From Bacillota bacterium (GTDB lineage Bacteria; Bacillota; Clostridia; Lutisporales; Lutisporaceae), in assembly GCA_023405875.1 (NCBI GenBank), contig JAEXXN010000028.1, positions 1-8,889 of the forward strand: a stretch of DNA of 8,889 nucleotides. The letters run 5' to 3'. Below, piece after piece: positions 5,876 to 8,889 of the stretch. A program made the position numbers and the translations under genes. How positions within the stretch are numbered: position 1 is the stretch's first letter; each line of letters opens with the position of its first letter. The notes beneath the pieces were generated by a model. The model did no database searches and was not told where the DNA came from. It saw nothing but the letters and a program-made list of their open reading frames with translations.

Positions 5876-7306
5876 ATGATGAGATCAATGTTCTCCGGCG
5901 TATCCGGATTAAGGGCCCACCAGCTCAAAATGGATACAATCGGTAACAACATAGCTAATGTAAATACAGTTGGTTTCAAATCCCAGAGAACCACCTTCCA
6001 GGAGGTGTTCAACCAGACTCTCAGGGGCGCAGGCTCGCCGCAGGAAGGCAAAGGCGGCACAAACCCCCAGCAGGTCGGGCTTGGAATATCCCTTTCCTCT
6101 ATCGATACCTTTCATTCAAGGGGTGCGGTACAGAGGACAGATAACCTGACAGACCTTGCAATAAACGGTGACGGCTTCTTCATACTGTCCAATTCCGCCG
6201 ACGGTCTTAGCAGGAGCTACTCAAGGGCAGGGAATTTCTCTCTGGATGATGACGGAAACCTGGTAGCGGCAAACGGCTACAAGGTATTGGGATATATGGT
6301 AGACTCAGATACAGGAGTACTGAAGAGCCAGCTGGAGGGTATAAAGATATCCAAGGCTGAAATGGTTGCAGCGAAGAAAACCTCTTACTCCAATTTTGAA
6401 GGAAACCTTGACAACGCAATAGAAAAAGCTACATCAGCAACAGTGCCGACTTTTGTAGCTGCAACCGCTGGTCCGCCTCCCACTCCTTCGGCTATTGATA
6501 TACCTTCCGGAACAAAATATTGGGAGACTACAGCAACAGTTTATGATACCTTGGGCGGTAAGCATACTCTTAAATACACATTTATAAGGGGAGTTGACGA
6601 AGCCGGTACAACAACAAATGCGGAGGACAGCGATTGGATTGTGCTGATATATGATCAGGATAAAAAAGCATACTACAGGGGAGATGGCACTAACAAGACA
6701 ACTATGAATACAACACTGGAGACAAATGTAAATGAACTGCAGGACTTTGCTTTTCATCTTAAATTTGGTGCAAATGGATTATTGGATACATCAGCAACAG
6801 GCAGCGAAAATGGCGGCAAAGTAAAACTGACAGTTCCTGGTAAGAATGGTTCTGGTGATATTGTTGGTATAGACATAGACTTCAGCAAAATCACACAGTT
6901 TGCCAACGAATCAAATGCTGCGGTAACAAAAACAGACGGATACCCACAGGGTTCACTGGATACCTTCAGCATAGGGCCTACAGGGGAAATAAACGGCATA
7001 TTCACCAACGGCATGAGCAAGATAATTGGACAGGTTGCCCTGGCAGTGTTCAAGAATCCTGCAGGTCTGGAGAAGACATCAGAGAACATGTATCAGGTGA
7101 CACCGAACTCAGGGGAACCGATTGTGGGTCTCCCGGGCTCCAGCGGACTTGGTTCGATCAACTCAGGTACTTTGGAAATGTCAAATGTTGATATATCAAA
7201 TGAATTTGCTGAGATGATAAGCACCCAGAGAGGCTTCCAGGCAAATTCAAGGATCATAACTACCTCGGATGAGATGCTCCAGGAACTGGTAAACCTTAAG
7301 AGATAA
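5876..7306 (+). CDS. flgE: Flagellar hook protein FlgE
   Basis: FlgE is the structural subunit of the hook, the universal joint between rod and filament. It is secreted through the flagellar type III system and polymerises under the FlgD cap. The 476 residues include the N-terminal rod/hook motif (MFSGVSGLRAHQLKMDTIGN, then NIANVNTVGFKS, about 5-37) and a second conserved stretch at about 85-145 (LTDLAINGDGFFILS, YSRAGNFSLDDDGNLV). The variable outer domain spans about 150-390 and holds a Pro-rich turn (GPPPTPS, 199-205) and the D2 pattern WETTATVYDTLGGKHTLKY. The C-terminal flg_bbr domain is at about 430-476 (LEMSNVDISNEFAEMISTQR, then GFQANSRIITTSDEMLQ). There is no cysteine and no signal peptide, as usual for axial proteins. 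At 476 residues it is longer than the Salmonella protein (about 400), the extra length being in the surface domain. A strong hairpin follows 11 nt after the stop. Confidence 0.98.
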   Translation: MMRSMFSGVSGLRAHQLKMDTIGNNIANVNTVGFKSQRTTFQEVFNQTLRGAGSPQEGKGGTNPQQVGLGISLSSIDTFHSRGAVQRTDNLTDLAINGDGFFILSNSADGLSRSYSRAGNFSLDDDGNLVAANGYKVLGYMVDSDTGVLKSQLEGIKISKAEMVAAKKTSYSNFEGNLDNAIEKATSATVPTFVAATAGPPPTPSAIDIPSGTKYWETTATVYDTLGGKHTLKYTFIRGVDEAGTTTNAEDSDWIVLIYDQDKKAYYRGDGTNKTTMNTTLETNVNELQDFAFHLKFGANGLLDTSATGSENGGKVKLTVPGKNGSGDIVGIDIDFSKITQFANESNAAVTKTDGYPQGSLDTFSIGPTGEINGIFTNGMSKIIGQVALAVFKNPAGLEKTSENMYQVTPNSGEPIVGLPGSSGLGSINSGTLEMSNVDISNEFAEMISTQRGFQANSRIITTSDEMLQELVNLKR

Positions 7307-7317
7307 ATAGGAAATGC

Positions 7318-7348
7318 TTGATCCCTGGGCCAAAAGCCCAGGGATTAA
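7318..7348 (+). other. Strong RNA hairpin between flgE and flbD
   Basis: ATCCCTGGGC (7321-7330) and GCCCAGGGAT (7336-7345) form a perfect 10-bp stem, seven pairs being G-C, closed by the loop CAAAA. It can extend by one G-U and two T-A pairs to 7318/7348. The downstream + strand is TAATAAAATC, not a T-run, and the other strand also lacks one, so it is not a typical intrinsic terminator. It may protect the 3' end of a processed flgE transcript or attenuate read-through from the abundant hook gene into flbD-motA-motB. Confidence 0.8.
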
Positions 7349-7372
7349 TAAAATCAGGAAGGAAGTGATGTT

Positions 7373-7585
7373 ATGATAAAGGTGTCAAGACTTAACGGGG
7401 TAGCTTATTACCTTAACTGCGAGCTTATAGAAACTGTAGAAAATACGCCTGATACGGTTATTACTTTGAGGGATGGTAAAAAATTGTTGGTTTCTGAAAC
7501 TTCAGAGCAAATAATTGAAAAAATTATCGAATATAAAAAGAGGATTTTTGACCTTTCATCTATAATTAATAAGGGTAACTCTTGA
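7373..7585 (+). CDS. flbD: FlbD/SwrD family flagellar protein
   Basis: This is a 70-residue protein with the FlbD/SwrD family pattern: MIKVSRLNG (1-9), YYLNCELIETVENTPDTVIT (12-31), LRDGKKLLVSET (32-43), then a helix with EQIIEKIIEYKKRIF. Family length is about 65-75 residues, so it is complete. In Bacillus subtilis SwrD (YlzI) is needed for swarming and raises motor power; the mechanism is not settled. No membrane segment or signal is seen, so it is cytoplasmic or membrane-peripheral. A GGAAGGAAG purine run (7357-7365) lies upstream of the ATG, and motA starts 16 nt after the stop. It is sometimes named like the Caulobacter FlbD transcription factor, but the two are unrelated. Its third-position AT content looks higher than that of its neighbours. 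Confidence 0.93.
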   Translation: MIKVSRLNGVAYYLNCELIETVENTPDTVITLRDGKKLLVSETSEQIIEKIIEYKKRIFDLSSIINKGNS

Positions 7586-7588
7586 AGC

Positions 7589-7594
7589 GAGGTG
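7589..7594 (+). promoter_or_regulatory. Ribosome binding site of motA, supports a TTG start
   Basis: GAGGTG ends 7 nt before TTG at 7602. The next in-frame Met codon would be residue 21, inside the first transmembrane helix, and the residues after the TTG (DLSSVFGLIGG) match the conserved MotA/PomA N-terminus. TTG is therefore the likely start. Confidence 0.7.
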
Positions 7595-7601
7595 CGGATA
7601 G

Positions 7602-8393
7602 TTGGATTTGTCATCAGTTTTTGGACTAATCGGAGGAATAGCAGTAATAGCTGTCACAATAATGCTAAGCGGAGATCTGGCAGGATATATAGACATCCCT
7701 TCAATTATCTGTACCTTCGGTGGAACAATATGTATGACATTTTTGGCGTTTCCTATAAAAAAGCTTAAGGAGGGCATAGCCTCCATAAAGTATGTATTTT
7801 TTTACAACGAGACGGATGCAGAAAATGTGATAAAGTCGATAATAGACCTTGCCAATGTGGCGAGAAAAGAAGGCTTGCTTTCTTTGGAAGAAGCCGCTCA
7901 ACAGCTTACCGACGATTTCCTGCAGAAGGGAATACTGTTGATTGTTGACGGAACTGACCCGGAGCTGGTAAGAAATATTCTGGAAACAGAGCTGTCCTTC
8001 ATAGAAGAACGCCACAAGAGCAATCAGGGCGTGTATGAGTATATGGCCGCTATAGGGCCGGGCTTTGGAATGCTCGGAACCCTTATCGGATTGGTAAACA
8101 TGCTGGCAAACCTGTCGGACCCCGCTACCATAGGTCCGAACATGGCGGTTGCTATCATAACTACATTTTACGGTTCCATCATTCAGAATGTGCTTTGCAA
8201 TCCGGTAATCAACAAGCTCAAAATCAGGAGCTCATCAGAATCTCTCATGAAAGAGGTAATGCTGGAAGGAATGCTGTCTATACAAGCCGGTGAAAATCCG
8301 AGAATAATTGAAGAAAAGCTTAAAGCTTTCATGTCTCCTAAGCTAAGGAGAACACTTGCTACTGCGAAGCTCGTAGAAGAAGGTGAAGCATAA
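7602..8393 (+). CDS. motA: Flagellar stator protein MotA (PomA-like)
   Basis: MotA forms the pentameric ring around the MotB dimer and turns ion flow into torque on FliG. The 263 residues start at TTG and contain four predicted membrane helices, about 3-22, 33-51, 149-170 and 178-199. The large cytoplasmic loop carries the charged rotor-contact region ANVARKEGLLSLEE (R88, E96, E97) and ends FLQKGILLIVDGTDP (106-120) and EERH (135-138). The pore-lining segment is AAIGPGFGMLGTLIGLV (P153, T160), followed by GPNMAVAIITTFYGSII (T187, T188). Overall it resembles Vibrio PomA (about 253 residues), including start, loop and Thr positions, more than the longer E. coli MotA. This points to a possible sodium-driven stator, which is inferred. 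It follows flbD by 16 nt and precedes motB by 2 nt. Confidence 0.97.
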   Translation: MDLSSVFGLIGGIAVIAVTIMLSGDLAGYIDIPSIICTFGGTICMTFLAFPIKKLKEGIASIKYVFFYNETDAENVIKSIIDLANVARKEGLLSLEEAAQQLTDDFLQKGILLIVDGTDPELVRNILETELSFIEERHKSNQGVYEYMAAIGPGFGMLGTLIGLVNMLANLSDPATIGPNMAVAIITTFYGSIIQNVLCNPVINKLKIRSSSESLMKEVMLEGMLSIQAGENPRIIEEKLKAFMSPKLRRTLATAKLVEEGEA

Positions 8394-8395
8394 AT

Positions 8396-8889
8396 ATGGC
8401 AAGAAAAAAAGTAGCGGATCAACCAAAGGCCGGAGCGCCTGAGTGGATGGCCACATATTCAGATATGGTAACCTTGCTTTTGTGTTTTTTTGTTTTATTG
8501 TATTCCTTTGCCAATCTGGATGTACAAAAATTCAAGGCAATAGCAGTATCAATGAATGGAGCCTTAGGCGTACTGGATTCCGGCGTGACGATGAGTATGG
8601 AGCCCCTTGTCAACGCTTTTCCCTCAGATTCTCCGGTGGAGGAAGCAGAAGAGTTCAATCAGCTATATGCTGAAATGAATGAATATATAATGGAAAACAA
8701 TCTGGGGTCAAGCATAGTGCTTGCCCTTGATGGGACAGGACTGTTGGTCAGGTTCATGGATAATGTCCTTTTTGATTCGGGTAAGGCAGATATGACAACC
8801 AATGCCAGGGAAATTATAGATAAGGTTGCAGAAATAATCAGGCAAAACGACAAACACGTCAGAGTTGAAGGACATACAGACAATATACC
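8396..8889 (+). CDS. motB: Flagellar stator protein MotB, N-terminal part (3' end outside window)
   Basis: MotB carries the ion-binding aspartate and anchors the stator to peptidoglycan. The frame opens with ATG at 8396, 2 nt after the motA stop, with AGGTGA (8381-8386) inside motA as Shine-Dalgarno, and stays open to the last base: 164 full codons plus two bases, so the gene is cut by the window edge. A basic N-terminus (MARKKVADQPK) leads into APEWMATYSDMVTLLLCFFV and LLYSF, where D23 is the ion-binding Asp and C30 lies seven residues later, inside the single membrane helix (about 22-40). A plug/linker region follows (about 45-105), then the start of the OmpA-like peptidoglycan-binding domain (VLFDSGKADMT about 124-134; VRVEGHTDN 154-162). 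Close spacing implies coupling with motA so that the two subunits are made together. Confidence 0.95.
   Translation, partial: MARKKVADQPKAGAPEWMATYSDMVTLLLCFFVLLYSFANLDVQKFKAIAVSMNGALGVLDSGVTMSMEPLVNAFPSDSPVEEAEEFNQLYAEMNEYIMENNLGSSIVLALDGTGLLVRFMDNVLFDSGKADMTTNAREIIDKVAEIIRQNDKHVRVEGHTDNI

Noticed and set aside
7318..7348. Reading the flgE-flbD hairpin as a rho-independent terminator ending the operon
   Set aside because: Neither strand has a T-run after the stem, and the downstream genes continue the flagellar series with close spacing.
8443..8673. Plus-strand open frame of 76 codons in another frame within motB
   Set aside because: The motB frame from 8396 to the window end carries the ion-binding Asp, membrane helix and OmpA-like motif, so this frame is a shadow.

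Overview
The window lies inside one flagellar operon, with every gene on the + strand and very little space between genes. It looks chromosomal and belongs to a Firmicute, most likely a clostridium. The reasons are near-consensus Shine-Dalgarno sequences (AAGGAGGTGA appears twice), heavy use of ATA (Ile) and AGG/AGA (Arg) codons, moderate GC by eye, and the Bacillus/Clostridium gene order fliH-fliI-fliJ-(ylxF/motE-like)-fliK-flgD-...-flgE-flbD, here followed by motA-motB. The species cannot be named from the sequence alone.

Layout. Positions 1-2380 encode the soluble parts of the flagellar type III export ATPase complex: the C-terminal part of FliH (5' end outside the window), the ATPase FliI and the coiled-coil stalk protein FliJ. 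Positions 2392-3102 encode a one-TM coiled-coil MotE-like protein. Positions 3162-7306 form the hook module: FliK (hook-length ruler), FlgD (hook cap), a small conserved flagellar protein of unknown function (TIGR02530 type) and FlgE (hook subunit). A perfect GC-rich hairpin follows flgE. Positions 7373-8889 hold the torque module: FlbD/SwrD, MotA and the first 164 codons of MotB, which runs off the right edge.

How the genes work together. FliH-FliI-FliJ deliver rod and hook substrates to the export gate. FlgD caps the growing hook, FlgE polymerises under the cap, and FliK measures hook length and switches export specificity. MotA/MotB form the stator that drives rotation, and FlbD/SwrD is known in Bacillus subtilis to raise motor power.

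I saw no RNA genes, insertion sequences, CRISPR arrays or phage genes, and no gene-free stretch over 300 bases. No undescribed stand-alone system is evident. The points most worth a second look are an internal ~80-residue duplication in FlgD, a stator pair that resembles the sodium-driven PomA/PomB type, the flgE-flbD hairpin, and two poorly characterised flagellar proteins (2392-3102 and 5405-5794).
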